From contig SSNU01000248.1 in assembly GCA_012064415.1 (NCBI GenBank), forward strand, positions 62,001 to 126,000: 64,000 bases of DNA, written 5' to 3'. Numbering within the stretch: the first letter of the stretch is position 1; every line of letters starts with the position of its first letter. Below the pieces are notes generated by a model that was given only the letters and a program-made list of their open reading frames with translations, did no database searches and was not told the origin of the DNA. Shown one piece after another: positions 12,251 through 23,103 of the stretch. Origin of the DNA: Gyrodactylus bullatarudis (taxonomy: Eukaryota > Platyhelminthes > Monogenea > Gyrodactylidea > Gyrodactylidae). Made by a program: the position numbers and the translations under genes.

Positions 12251-12478
12251 TTGGACAAGGAATCAATCCAGGAAGAGATTTTTCTTCTTCATCAATCATG
12301 CAGTTGTATTGTAAAGAAACCAAATGGCCGAGCTTATAGGAACAGAACTAAAGCCTGGGCATCGTCGTTCAATCATCTGGAAGACTGCTATTTTTGTCTG
12401 ACAAGAATACGGAGGAACACTCGACCATCTACACAAATGGTGGTGCCAAATTTTTATTATTTTTACAATAGTCTTTAA
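12251..12478 (+). pseudogene. Transposon-associated protein, N-terminal piece
   Basis: The frame contains EDCYFCLTRIRR and flanking residues that resemble the region before the LHIKLG block in a multicopy, transposon-like protein family found in many arthropods and other invertebrates (recognised from memory, not searched). The frame opens with TTG, not ATG. It stops where the piggyBac remnant begins, and the family's C-terminal half resumes at about 13550. Confidence 0.4.
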
Positions 12479-12539
12479 AGATTTATCCTAATTTAAGAAC
12501 CTCTCGAGATGTTCCAAAGTAGGCAGTACCTCAGCGTCC

Positions 12540-13449
12540 TCAAGAAGAATTCATGGACAGTAAGTTTACAGAAGGAAGCGCTAGAGCTAACTTCAATGAG
12601 CCATGGGCCATTGTGAAAGTTACTCAATCTTTCTTAGAAAAAAACAATCCGAATGGCAAAACTCTCCAAAAAATGGCAGTTGACGTGAGTAAGCATATAT
12701 TGAGTGGTAGAATTAATGGAGGTGGAGTGAATTTCTATCATTATAAGAATGAAGATACTTATTTTAGACCTTATTTTTCGTTTGAAGATGATCTTTCATT
12801 CTATAATGATATCCCAGATCAACGCACAGATTTATTGTGGAAAGGAAGGAAGCAGAATGAACAAAGGACAGGGAGAGCGTGATGTCAAAGAACTATCCTA
12901 TCAGTTTTTGAATCAAGGCCGAACGATAACTGCCGATAATTTTTTACTTCCCTGGAGCTATCGAATTATTTACTATATAAAAAACTGCTTATGTGGGAAC
13001 GATAAGAAAATCTAGAAAATTCTTGCCGGTTCAATTTCAAAATAAAAAAATCGAAAAAGATTCGCAATCAATCATCTAGCAACCACAGACTTCAATCCTC
13101 AGATATAGACAAAAGAAAAACAAGCCTGTTCTTATTTTTTCAACTCTTCATCCTGATTTGAAAGGAAACGTTCCGAATCTGCCTGAGGTAATCAGTTATT
13201 ACAATTCAACTAAAGGAGGTGTGGATTGATGAACATGGACCACCAAGTAAAAATTTATGCTCAAGTCCCGCAAAATCCAGATGTACTCAATTTCCAAGAA
13301 ATAAGGATAGAAAAACGAAACAAGATTTTTTCAGTGTAACAATCCTGTTTGTAATGACCATTATAAAGTTTTACGTGAAATATGTGCTAAATAAATTTAA
13401 AATTTAGTTTTTTTGCATTCACGTTTTTTTCTATCCGGATGAGGGTTAA
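12540..13449 (+). pseudogene. piggyBac-like transposase remnant
   Basis: Broken into several frames: NQGRTITADNF (DDE core region), GTIRKSRKFLPVQF, KPVLIFSTLHPDLKG with YYNSTKGGVD, and a Cys/His tail read as CNNPVCNDHYKVLREIC. These follow piggyBac order, with internal frameshifts and stops (for example after KGGVD). The 3' end reads CCGGATGAGGG followed by TTAA (13446-13449), a typical piggyBac terminus and target. No matching 5' terminus was found, so the left end is probably lost. Confidence 0.65.
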
Positions 13450-13549
13450 CGAGCTGAATTCCCAAATTCTTCAATCAAGAGATAGAGATTCTCATTACAA
13501 TCCTGGTTTTGTTCTCATGTCTAGTAATGCTGGCTAGGACAGAAGAATT

Positions 13550-14082
13550 GGGTAGTAATAATCTATGTAGAGAATATATATTGCTTGCTCCTTTACATAT
13601 CAAATTAGGAGTTTACAAGCAGTTTATAAAGGCTCTTATCATGAGAAACTCTCATAGTCTTGCTTACCTTTATAGAAAATTTATCTAGGTATTTATCTAG
13701 ATTTAAAATTGATGAGGGAGTTTTGACTGGTCCAAAAATAAGTGATTTGATAAAGGATGATGCATTTTGTTTTTCTCTCATAGATGGAGAAGTGAGAGCA
13801 CGTGAAGCATTCAAAAGTCTTTGCTTTATCGGTAATATTAATAGAAACCCTAATGCAAGAGAGCTCGTTGAAAAACATTTGGAATCTTATTCTGAGCTAG
13901 GTTATCTCATGAGTCTTAAGCTACATTTTCTTCGCTGTCATTATGATTTCTTACATCAGGTTCCTGATGAGCAAGGTGAGAAAATGCACCAAACTCTGAA
14001 GTTTAATGAAGAAAGATATTCACATGATAACGGGGATCATTGTCTGAGTGACTATAGCTGGCTCAAAAAATACTCAGGATAA
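13550..14082 (+). pseudogene. Transposon-associated protein, C-terminal piece
   Basis: About 13570-13660 reads LLAPLHIKLGVYKQF, then after a frame change 13660-14082 reads DEGVLTGPKI, LGYLMSLKLHFLRCHYDF, DEQGEKMHQ and LSDYSW before TAA. These blocks, in this order, mark the same widespread multicopy family as 12251-12478. Frame breaks and the 1-kb interruption make it a fossil. The biochemical activity of the family is not known to me. Confidence 0.55.
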
Positions 14083-14673
14083 GTGTCTAATTCATGCTTC
14101 CATTCATCAATTTGATTTAACAAATGAGAATTCAGAAATGAAAATTCCTTAAAATGCTGATTTAGAGAAAGCTTAATAACTTCCAAACGCTAACTACGAC
14201 TACCCTAACGAAAAGGGCACCATTCGAAAGAAAATTTTATCATTATATATCAGCATAAAATTTTAAAATCCACACAACAAAAGGGCAGAAAAACACTCGA
14301 AAAATATGTATTTTTAAACGATTTTTCAATTTTCTTAAACTTTGCGCGCTTTATTAAGTTACTTTATTTTGGTTTTTTGGCCATAACAGCCAAAATATTA
14401 ACGGTGGTGAAATCAGCATAAAATTTAATTCTTCAAAAAATTTTATCGAATCAAGATCTCATGATTTTTTTAAAAATTACTCGGATGAGGGCTACTCAAA
14501 GCAATTATCATGTAAATAATGCATTTTAATGATAATTGTTGATTATTATTCCAAACAAACCAAAAAAGGAAGATTTCATAAAAAGTAGTAATCTCATTTG
14601 GTTTAAGAAACCTTCATCCAATAGAATTTGAGTTGAATAAAAGGTTAAATTTACTTTAAACAGGTTGGTAGTT

Positions 14674-17600
14674 TTAATCTCTTCTTTTAGTTAAACTGAA
14701 ATCGAAGAATTCACTTACGAGTATTTATCATATTTATCACAAATGATCAAACCATCAACCGGCATCTGAATGTTTGGCTTGGCTGAGTTGAACATAATGT
14801 CCTGGGGATAGAGGAACATTTGGTTATTTGGAAAGTCTTTACATTTACCAAAGGTGAGGTTTTTGAAATGTACTTTTGCCTCGAGGAGATCCATTGGTTC
14901 CATAGAACGGAGTTTGACTCGAGTTTGCTCTATCATAGCATTTACCATTTGTTTAATCTTTTTCATTCTGGAACCGTTCAGATAAATGACATAAATCTTT
15001 TGTTTAATTCAGTTACAGTATAATAGACCAATGTTTTCATACTTTTACAGTATCATTATTATTGTATTTTCTTCATCAGGATCAATAGATAAAATAATTT
15101 CAAAAACAGTACCATATACCCAATAAATCCAGTCATTTACAGTTTGATGGAAATTTACTGGTTTAGTATATTTTTCAAAATAAAATCCTAATATTTTTCC
15201 TTGGCAATTTCCTATTTCAATTTTATCTGAATGCGGTTTTGAAAGCCGAATTTAAAAGATAATGGAAGGCATCATTTGGTTCGTAAAACTAGATTCTGAT
15301 TAAAGTAAGAAGAAAAAATCTTATTAAATCTCAAAACCAATCGTTAAGAATTTTTACATATTTTCATAGCTCAATAAATTTTCTTTCTAATGAAGTATCC
15401 TATCGTTTAAGTTCGATTTATAACTCGAGAAAGAGTAGTGTTCCATTGGGGGAACAAAATATATTGTTGCGGTTCAAGAAAAATAAATCCATGATAATTG
15501 AATAATACAGCACCTCTACAAAGATTTTAATTAGAAGACGAACCTGTGGGATATATTGCCTAAGCACCTGGAACGAAATATTCCTAAATCTATATTTTAA
15601 ATTTAAACTTGCCTCTCAAGGTAGGTGTTTTCAGTAACATCTTCTCCATTGATCCAAGCTGCATCGATGATCCAGAATATGGGAACTCGTTGTCCCTTCT
15701 TTTGGAGAGGAGATAGAAATAGATTATTACATTTGTTGTAGGAAAGAGTAAAAAACTTACAGCAATTCTATATTCATTGACATATAGACCATGAATTAAT
15801 GTCTGTGGGGGAATTGATAGACCCAAAAGTTCCTCTCTTGGCGGATTGATAGTTTTACTCTTTTTGTGATCAGAGAAAATGGTCGTGATGTTCATGGATT
15901 CTTTATTCTTTGGATACCAAATGGCACAGAGATTAGATAGGGACTCGAAGCAGCTGAGAAATTCATCCTCGAATTTTTTATCGGGTATATTGTGAATAAG
16001 CTTGAAGAAGTTGGCCTTGTCTCGTTTATTCATGTAATAGGGCCAGTGGTTTTCCATTTTGGTCTTGGAATTCTCAAGACTCTGGACCGAGGGTATTCCC
16101 CATTTGTCCAAGTATTTGTTTGCGACTTCCACCTGTCGATCTTCGGTTAATTTTGGATCATCGTAAAATGAAGGGATCCGGGATATCTCACGGATTTGTC
16201 TTCTGGCGAATCTATCAGAATTAAAATAAGGATAATTTTCGATAAAATTCTCAACACAAGTCTTTTGAAAAAGAATGGAAAGTTCACTGCGTCATCGATA
16301 AAGAGCTAAAAAATTCGACCATTTTTTAAATTTTCCCAAAATAATATTTCTACTATAACTAATTAATATAAAGTTAGGAAACTCAATTCTTTCATCAAGA
16401 AATCGAATATGTTGAAGATTTTTTGGAATCTAGAAGGCTTTGAAGAAGTAAATCATGTAGAAAATATAGTCATTTTTCAAATTTAGATTTGACACTAAAT
16501 TCCCATTTTTTAAACTTGAAGCAGAAAGTTTTTATTAATTTGAAAGTGGGGGAAAGTGATCAAAAATATTTTTACAGGAACAAGATTATACAAGAAAATC
16601 AATCTGTTTCAATGCTGCAACTCATTATAATTATCGGTTGGGAGTTTGATTTTCTTGATCATTTTCACTACTTGGAAGTAAATGGAATTTCGATAATTTA
16701 AAATCCCTCGAAAATGGTAGATCTGTCGAAAATTCAATGGCGATATTCGTGTTTGTAAAATTCATAAAACTCCCATCTTAATATCAACCAATTTTATAGC
16801 CGATATTTTGAAAATTACTGGTCGTAGCTTAAAGTAGGTAGGCAATGGGCTGTAGTAAATTTAGGTCTCTTCATTTTGGTTCTGAAGATAAGATTAAGAC
16901 TAATTTTTAGCACTTGGAAAACCTCATGTACTCATGTAACTCGAATCACTAACAGCTTTACAAATCAGGATTTGTTTCTTTTCTACTCAATGATATTTTC
17001 CACTTTGGTAGAGAATTTTTCGCTTATTTCAGATATGTTCATCTTTAAAAATTCTATTGTAGAATTTTCGAGTTATTCGGTAAAAACTGAAAACCCGCCT
17101 TGCAGTGCTTTGCCTTTAAATAGAAAATAATATGAATGAAACAGAAAGACAAAAATGACATAATCTTGTTGAGGAATAAACTCTTAACGAAAGGGTAGAA
17201 AGAAAGTTTCCCTTGACTCTTAGCTATTCAAAGTCAAAGATGAAAATGTACACTTATTTATTTCAAAAATCCTCGATTTCAACTCAATTTTATGTCGTTT
17301 TAAGCACCTTGTAGGAGAGACACCTGCCTCAATTGGGATACAATAGTCCTATTACTACCTAAGAAAGGCTAATCAATCAAATTTCTTTTTGTGATAATAT
17401 TGATGTATTTATATTTGGCATGTAAAGACTTAAGAGTATGCCCGAAATAGAGCTCAATCTCTTCATATTGTCAGGCATCGCCTTTCTTACAAAATGACTA
17501 ACAGCATAGCCAAAGTTAAGGATGACTTAGATCAAAACATGATAGAAGAGAATAATTTTTTCATTCAAGACTGTGTATTACAGGATAATAATCAAAATGA

Positions 17601-20370
17601 GTTATAATTCAACAATTACACCGGCTATGATATTTTTGGGCAAATTTTATTTTATTTCTTTCTGAATTTAGTTTATATGGAAATAAATCAAATTTTGACA
17701 AGTTATCAGAGTGGAGAAATTCCATGTCTGAAGATGGGTAATAAATTTGTCTTGTTTAATTCGTGGTGTCGAAATTATAAAAATCAAACCAAATTTTCTG
17801 CTTGGTGAGGAAAATAAACCTTGTTTTTGAGGTCAAGATTAGTCTTTGCCTAGACTGGAAATTAGAATTAGTTGGAAGATTATTTTTATTGGCAAGATGT
17901 TAACAGAAAAAATACTTCACAAAAAGCTGAAAAAAAATTCGAATGCTTACGTTTCATCTTATTAGATCTTAGTTTCTTTTAGAACATACAGAATTTTCAA
18001 TAAATATTGTATTTCAATTTCTTGTATTTGGAGATAGAGATTCGTATAGGAAACTGCATTTTTTTGAACTTTTATTTTTATTTAGGGGGTGTTGTCAAAA
18101 GAAGTATTCCAGGTTTAGAATTGGACGAGAAAACCTAATATCTACATATATACTCAAACCCATTCTAGATAGTAATACTTTCAACTTTGAAATTAAATCT
18201 GTTCGGAAAATTCAATTCTTCTCTGATTGGCTAGAATTTTATCGAGTTCAGAATATTTCCTATTCGCTAATTTGTCATCTAACATCTATAAATAACAAGC
18301 TTTATACTAGATTTCTGACTGAATATCTGGTTATCTTCAATATTACACCAAGTATGAATAGTGCACTCTTGTTTGAAAATTCTGAACTCTTAGAATTTCT
18401 CATGGTTAGCTCAGATCTATCATCTTTAATCAAGATCATTAAAAATCTTCTAAATTCAAGTTGAAGAGACTTACTCTTCATTGAAGAGCCGAATGAAGCT
18501 GATGAATTGTTTACTCTTATGGAATGGTTCCATTTTCAGAAGATAGTTTACTTCTTTCTTTTTTGAGTTCACATTGATAATATCATTCATGGCTGTAAGG
18601 TATTGGATTATTCGAGATAAATTATCAGATTTCTTGCATCCCTTTTCTGGAAATCCAGCCATAGAGTCTGTGGTGTGCTTGAGATTTCGACAGAACAAGT
18701 ATCGTTCAGAATTCGCAGGTCTACTAGTAACTGGTTTAATCAGGCTTATTTCTTCAAAGCATAAAGACATGATGTAGATCAGCTGGACAGAAAACTCAGT
18801 GAAGATGTCGAAAAGTTTTGTCACAAAATTCCCACCTGGTCGTAGGACCATGAGGCCAGTAAGGCACTGACATAGATAAAGCTGATGAGAGAGTATTTCC
18901 TGTTGATTATAATCAGCAGAAACGTCATAGCCACCATCGGCCATGAATAAATGAACTCCCTTTTCATCAGTGTACTCGGAAATGGATTTGCAAAATCTTT
19001 CGTGGACCTCAGAATTTGTGATGTCGCCCTTTTTGAAATTAGACAAATCTTTGAACGCTTCACAAGGCCCGGCAAAGAACTTCTCTACCATGAATGGATT
19101 CGCCTTATCGTTAATGAGAGTAAGACCAAAGCCTCGAGCTGGCATCACAATTTTGTCGCCTGCAGGTTTCAATGGCTGATAGCATCGACGCCATAGAACG
19201 TATTCAGAGAAACCTCCGGGTCCAGCACAGACATCAGCAAAGCATAAAATTTCCTTGATCGAATAAGAAACCGAATTATTGAGATTTACAGAGTATTAAT
19301 TACAGATTAGTAATTGATAAATCATCAAAATATGACCTAAGAGAAGAACCCTAACCGACAACATAAAAAATATAATTCTCAAATCTGTCATCTTTATGCT
19401 ACTTGGTGTTGCAGCTTTTGGTATGGTTTGAAGAGTTTAGAATAAAGCAGACTGTATGTGTGACGTAAACAAAATGTCAATTATGAGAAATCAAAGGGTG
19501 AATCTGATTGGTCAATTACTATGCAAAGTATACATTATGTATGAATATGACCTATAGATATTCCTGAATATGACGTATTACAAGATATATGACCTATGTA
19601 TGGTCCTTGTAGTTGGCAACTTACATTGTTTGGAACAATGGAAGTCAATTGGCCATCAGTTATATAATCAATGTTGGCCATTTTCATAGCGGCCCTGTTC
19701 AGGAAAATGCCCCGTCCAATTTTCTCATAAGGATTGCATCTTGAACGAGCTCCCCTGACATCTTCAACCTTGTCTAGGCTATCCTAAAGAGGAGGAGAGG
19801 GGGGATTAGTAAATTTCAAGTTACTTTAAAGTAGAGAATCGATGACATCAAGTTGAAATCACAAAAGGGAACTTCGGCGCCGACTAAAATCTTTTTCAGG
19901 GAAAGATAACTATTTTCATCGTTGGGAATGTCAAAGAGAACCTCGTCAAGGTCATAGGGATCTTCATTTCTGAAATGGGAAATCAGGTCTCCATTGTATA
20001 ACTCTTCCTCAGAGTAATCGTTATCCTTGGACCAGGCATATTCTAGCATGTAGTCTTCAGCATCAGTGAAATAGCTCCTATTTGATTCATATCCGAGACC
20101 TTTTCTGGACTTTTTTCTTTCTGGTTCAATGGGATCCGATCTACCTTGAAGATCTCTTCCCAAGCCTTTGCCATCGACGAAGCCTTGCTTGATCTAAATT
20201 TCAATGATGATTTATTCAGTTTATTACGAGTATAGAATACTACTTACGAGCATACGATAGCCAAATGAATCCTGGCCATAGTTTATTTCCTATAAATGAA
20301 TGACAAGAAATATAATTTCGATATTATTTATAGACAATGAATTGTGATAGTGCATTACTTTTTGTTCCAT
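14674..20370 (-). CDS. CMTR1: Cap-specific mRNA 2'-O-methyltransferase 1
   Basis: Nine exons: 20359-20370, 20248-20289, 19825-20193, 19625-19783, 18475-19253, 15761-16211, 15613-15698, 14719-14967, 14674-14695 (2169 nt, 722 aa). It methylates the first transcribed nucleotide (cap 1) in the nucleus. Seen: G-patch (SFGYRMLIKQGFVDGKGLG...), NPYEKI...LNRAAMKMAN, SAM-binding DVCAGPGGFSEYVLW, then MADGG (Asp), TKLFD (Lys) and RPANSERY (Glu) of the K-D-K-E active site, followed by the guanylyltransferase-like C-terminal domain. Intron 14968-15612 uses a GC donor (AG|GCAAGT). The last intron as modelled is only 23 nt and the tail (SLTKRRD) lacks the WW domain of the human protein, so the 3' end is the least certain part. 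A TTTTTCCCCTTAG stretch precedes the first ATG and could be a cis or trans acceptor. Confidence 0.9.
15420..15475. repeat. Fragment of piggyBac-type MITE
   Basis: GTGTTCCATTGGGGGAACA and the neighbouring CTCGAGAAAGAGTAG resemble, inverted, the palindrome and flank of the MITE at 4169. It lies in the GC-AG intron of CMTR1. Confidence 0.35.
16340..16860. repeat. Foldback family 1 copy in CMTR1 intron
   Basis: Left-arm sequence at about 16340-16600, decayed ORF homology at about 16620-16745 (DHFHYLEVNGISII, then PSKMVDLSK after a stop) and a short right-arm remnant near 16760-16800. It sits in the 2.26-kb CMTR1 intron (16212-18474). Confidence 0.55.
17130..17600 (+). mobile_element. LTR/gag-start fragment
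   Basis: About 17400-17470 has GACTTAAGAGTATGCCCGAAAT, also seen at about 47520 (GACTGAAGAGTATGCCCGAAATAAAG), followed by a leader with GGCATCGCC. An ATG at 17493 opens MTNSIAKVKDDLDQ..., which stops within about 40 codons. Consistent with a truncated LTR retrotransposon 5' end inside the CMTR1 intron. Confidence 0.4.
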
Positions 20371-20495
20371 GCTGGCTTGGGGTTTGCTCTAAGGGGAAAA
20401 AGAGTATTTTAAAAATATTTATTCGAGATACACTCAAACTAGAAGAGTGAAGAGGACGTGATTATTATTTTTAAAGTTGTATATTTTCCCTTTTT

Positions 20496-21503
20496 TTATT
20501 GTTCATTGGATGATGAATTGACAAGATTCTTTGATAGGGGGTTTTTAAACTGTGAATGACAGGTGATACAAATTGGAGAAAATTCACAGAGTACAGTTAA
20601 GCAAATTGAACAAAGATAGGCTTGATCAACGAGTTGACGATGGCAGAAACAGGCTGATCGAAAATCAACTCCAATACCGCAAGCTCTGTTGTTTGGCAGG
20701 ACAAGATTCTTACGAAATGAATTATTCGCTAAGAATACTGATATCAAGTATTGAAGAAGGGCTGAGGGATGAGGCGTTTCCAAATAAATGCCGCCAGTCA
20801 AATTTGAGGCCTGCTGGAAGAGGGAGGACCGTGAAAAGGTCTGATTTTGGTTTTTTGCTGCAACTCCGCGCATAGTATTAGATGAAACTAATGCTGGAGA
20901 TTCATTCTCCGATTTCATGGGTAATACTACGCAACAGTCAATCGGAATCTCTAGCTTCTGGGCAGTAAATATGGCATTCATCAATGACAAGTATTGAGTT
21001 GGACAGTCTGGCGTTGACTTGATTACTAATATCCTGGATTTGATTATCTCATTGGATTTGGAGTCCTTCCTCTCAGTGAAGGCACTGGAAAGAAACGATG
21101 GATCTGTCTCCTTGCGTCTTCGCATGTAATAACAAAGAGACTTGATTACAGAATTGGAAAAGTTTGCGATGAGCTTATTCGATTTGTATTCTGCGAGGGA
21201 CTTTTTGGCTATTTTCAAGACAGCCTCATTCATTATGGAATAGGCTTCAATTTTACCATCACTGGGAATGTTAATTTTTAAATGTTCTATCCTCTTACTA
21301 GAGAGTGGCCAGGCTGAAATTGTTTGAGAGCCTAGGACCAGATAAATTGACACTTCATTTGCAGATGAAATGGTCAAGTAAGCATTAATAAAAGATAGAC
21401 AACAATCAAGGTACTGTTGAATACCGAATGCTTTCACAAAATTTAAACCAAACCATGACGGAGTTATATCAATAACTACTGACAATATCTCTTGAGACGT
21501 CAT
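20496..21503 (-). CDS. GTF2H3: TFIIH subunit p34 (GTF2H3/Tfb4)
   Basis: Single exon, 335 aa. A core TFIIH subunit used in RNA polymerase II initiation and nucleotide excision repair; in the family the vWA-like domain contacts p44. Seen: N-terminal vWA-like fold (LSVVIDITPSWFG), SRILVIK and TQYLSLMNAIFTAQK as in human p34, the TGGIYLETPHPSALLQYLISVFL block, and the C-terminal zinc finger with ACFCHR...CSICLTVLCEF...CITC. The stop codon is embedded in a poly(A) signal (AATAAA, plus-strand 20495-20500) and a second signal lies at about 20418-20423. The CMTR1 start follows 125 bp downstream on the same strand. Divergent from RFC5. Confidence 0.93.
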   Translation of the reverse strand: MTSQEILSVVIDITPSWFGLNFVKAFGIQQYLDCCLSFINAYLTISSANEVSIYLVLGSQTISAWPLSSKRIEHLKINIPSDGKIEAYSIMNEAVLKIAKKSLAEYKSNKLIANFSNSVIKSLCYYMRRRKETDPSFLSSAFTERKDSKSNEIIKSRILVIKSTPDCPTQYLSLMNAIFTAQKLEIPIDCCVVLPMKSENESPALVSSNTMRGVAAKNQNQTFSRSSLFQQASNLTGGIYLETPHPSALLQYLISVFLANNSFRKNLVLPNNRACGIGVDFRSACFCHRQLVDQAYLCSICLTVLCEFSPICITCHSQFKNPLSKNLVNSSSNEQ

Positions 21504-21932
21504 ACAGAAAAGTCCAGATTCAATTGAATTATGATATTATCAAAGTTAATCGGGGATATTTTGTTTGTCTCCTCTTGCTTAGCGTTTTCTTTAAGACGCA
21601 GTAAAGACTCTTAAACATTGGAAGAATAAATTTACCTTGAATATAGAGATCAGTCAACTGTCCGATCAAAGTTTTACAATTTTTCTCAACTAAAACTAAT
21701 CCAAATTAAGGCTTACACTTGAGTGTTTTATCCTCTATAAAATCGTTGATAATATCTCCTATTAAATGTTTGGACATGTAATTCAAACTACATAAAATTT
21801 TTGAAAATTTACTTAATCCAAAGTTTGTAACATTTATTTGATAAGATTTGTTTTCTATAAACAACAAGATAAACTTTCACTTTTAAAAATAAACTTTTAA
21901 GGCTTAAAAATCAGAGTCATTCTAGCGTGAAA
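21504..21932. promoter_or_regulatory. Divergent intergenic region GTF2H3/RFC5
   Basis: 429 bp between the two start codons, which point away from each other, so both promoters must lie here or overlap. No specific element was identified. Confidence 0.4.
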
Positions 21933-23028
21933 ATGACACTTCCTCTTGTTGAAAAATATCGTCCTAAAGGTCTGAATGATTTGATTGGTCATCAAAACAT
22001 CGTCAAGACAAGTAATTTTCTTAACGTTATGTTCAGTCAAACGATTTATCGATCAAGATAATCTACCTCATTTACTTTTGTACGGTCCACCAGGAACAGG
22101 AAAAACTAGTACAATTATTGCCATAGCTAAGACTATATTTAAAGAAAATGAATACCGTTCTATGGTTCTAGAGGTATGCATTAATTGTTTTGAATTTTAG
22201 TTAAACGCGTCTGATGATAGAGGAATTGGTGTTGTTCGGCAACAAATATATAATTTTGCCAGCACAAGATCTCTTTTCTCGTAATTCAGAATATTTTATT
22301 TATATTTCTAGGAATAAATTCAAACTCATTGTGCTTGACGAGGCAGACTCAATGACCAAAGATGCCCAGAATGCATTACGAAGAATAATTGAAAAGTTTT
22401 CCGAAACCACTAGATTTTGTCTTATTTGCAATTATGTTTCAAAAATCATCCCTGCCTTGCAATCAAGATGTACCAGATTTAGATTTGCACCTATCGAAGA
22501 AACTCAAATTTTAAGCAGGTTCAGTTTTATTGCTTCAGAGGAAAACATTGAAATATCCGACGAAGCAAAGAAAGCTATCATAAATTTTTCACTAGGTGAT
22601 ATGAGAAAAGCCTTGAATATTTTGCAGAGTTGTCAATTATCATGCAAAGGAGAAAAAATTGATCGTGACTTTGTTTTCAAACAAACTGGGTACCCTAGCC
22701 CTGAAGATATTAAGAAAGTTGTTCAATGGTGTATTGATATGCCAGTTATAGATGCTATTAATGCAATAAATCAACTCAAGTTAGAGAAAGGCTTTGCTAT
22801 TGAAAATATACTAGTGGACATAATCGACATAATCTCAAGGAGTAAGCATTATTTTAATTTTCTATAGTGAAAGTACCATATGAGCCCTTATGCCAAGTTC
22901 TTCAATCACTCAGCGACATTGAACACGCTCTGTCTAAAGGTGCAAATGAAAAGATTCAAACAGGTCATTTCGTTTCATCATTCAGCGTGCTTAAGACCGC
23001 GCTATCTGATCATACCATTTCTATTTAA
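21933..23028 (+). CDS. RFC5: Replication factor C subunit 5 (clamp loader small subunit)
   Basis: Exons 21933-22011, 22037-22173, 22201-22280, 22312-22841, 22868-23028 (987 nt, 328 aa). The introns are 25, 27, 31 and 26 nt, all GT-AG, and each is needed to keep the frame. An AAA+ clamp-loader subunit that helps load PCNA. Seen: VEKYRPKGLNDLIGH at the N-terminus, Walker A GPPGTGKTS, NASDDRG, Walker B VLDEADSM, the SRC motif in LQSRCTRFRF (arginine finger) and sensor 2 region GDMRKALN. Order and wording fit the human RFC5/yeast Rfc3 type. AATAAA lies at 23031-23036, three nt after the stop. Confidence 0.95.
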
Positions 23029-23030
23029 AC

Positions 23031-23036
23031 AATAAA
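23031..23036 (+). terminator. Poly(A) signal of RFC5
   Basis: AATAAA immediately after the RFC5 stop codon, in the 75-bp gap before FBXO9. Confidence 0.5.
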
Positions 23037-23103
23037 TTAAATTTGTACTGAATTTGTGTTTTCACTTACTTCCCGTTTGAAATTATAATTGAAAATTTCT
23101 AAA

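Larger units (their letters stand above)
11718..14455 (+). mobile_element. Long-TIR transposon with a nested piggyBac remnant
   Basis: Terminal inverted repeats: left about 11718-11872, right about 14119-14270, with an additional outer match at 14413-14455 (22 bp at 14413-14434 is the exact complement of 11718-11739). The extra 140 bp on the right may be an insertion or duplication. Inside are two separated pieces of one element protein (12251-12478 and about 13550-14082), with a piggyBac-like remnant between them. The composite lies just downstream of the CMTR1 3' end. Confidence 0.65.

Noticed and set aside
15590..15720. Frame continuing CMTR1 exon 15761-16211 without a break
   Set aside because: The continuous frame reads through an intron; splicing 15761 to 15698 changes the frame and restores IFWIIDAAWINGEDV, which matches the CMTR1 family.
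18574..19196. Plus-strand frames over the CMTR1 methyltransferase exon
   Set aside because: Antisense shadows of a conserved coding exon.
20573..20875. 100-codon plus frame opposite GTF2H3
   Set aside because: Shadow of the GTF2H3 zinc-finger region.
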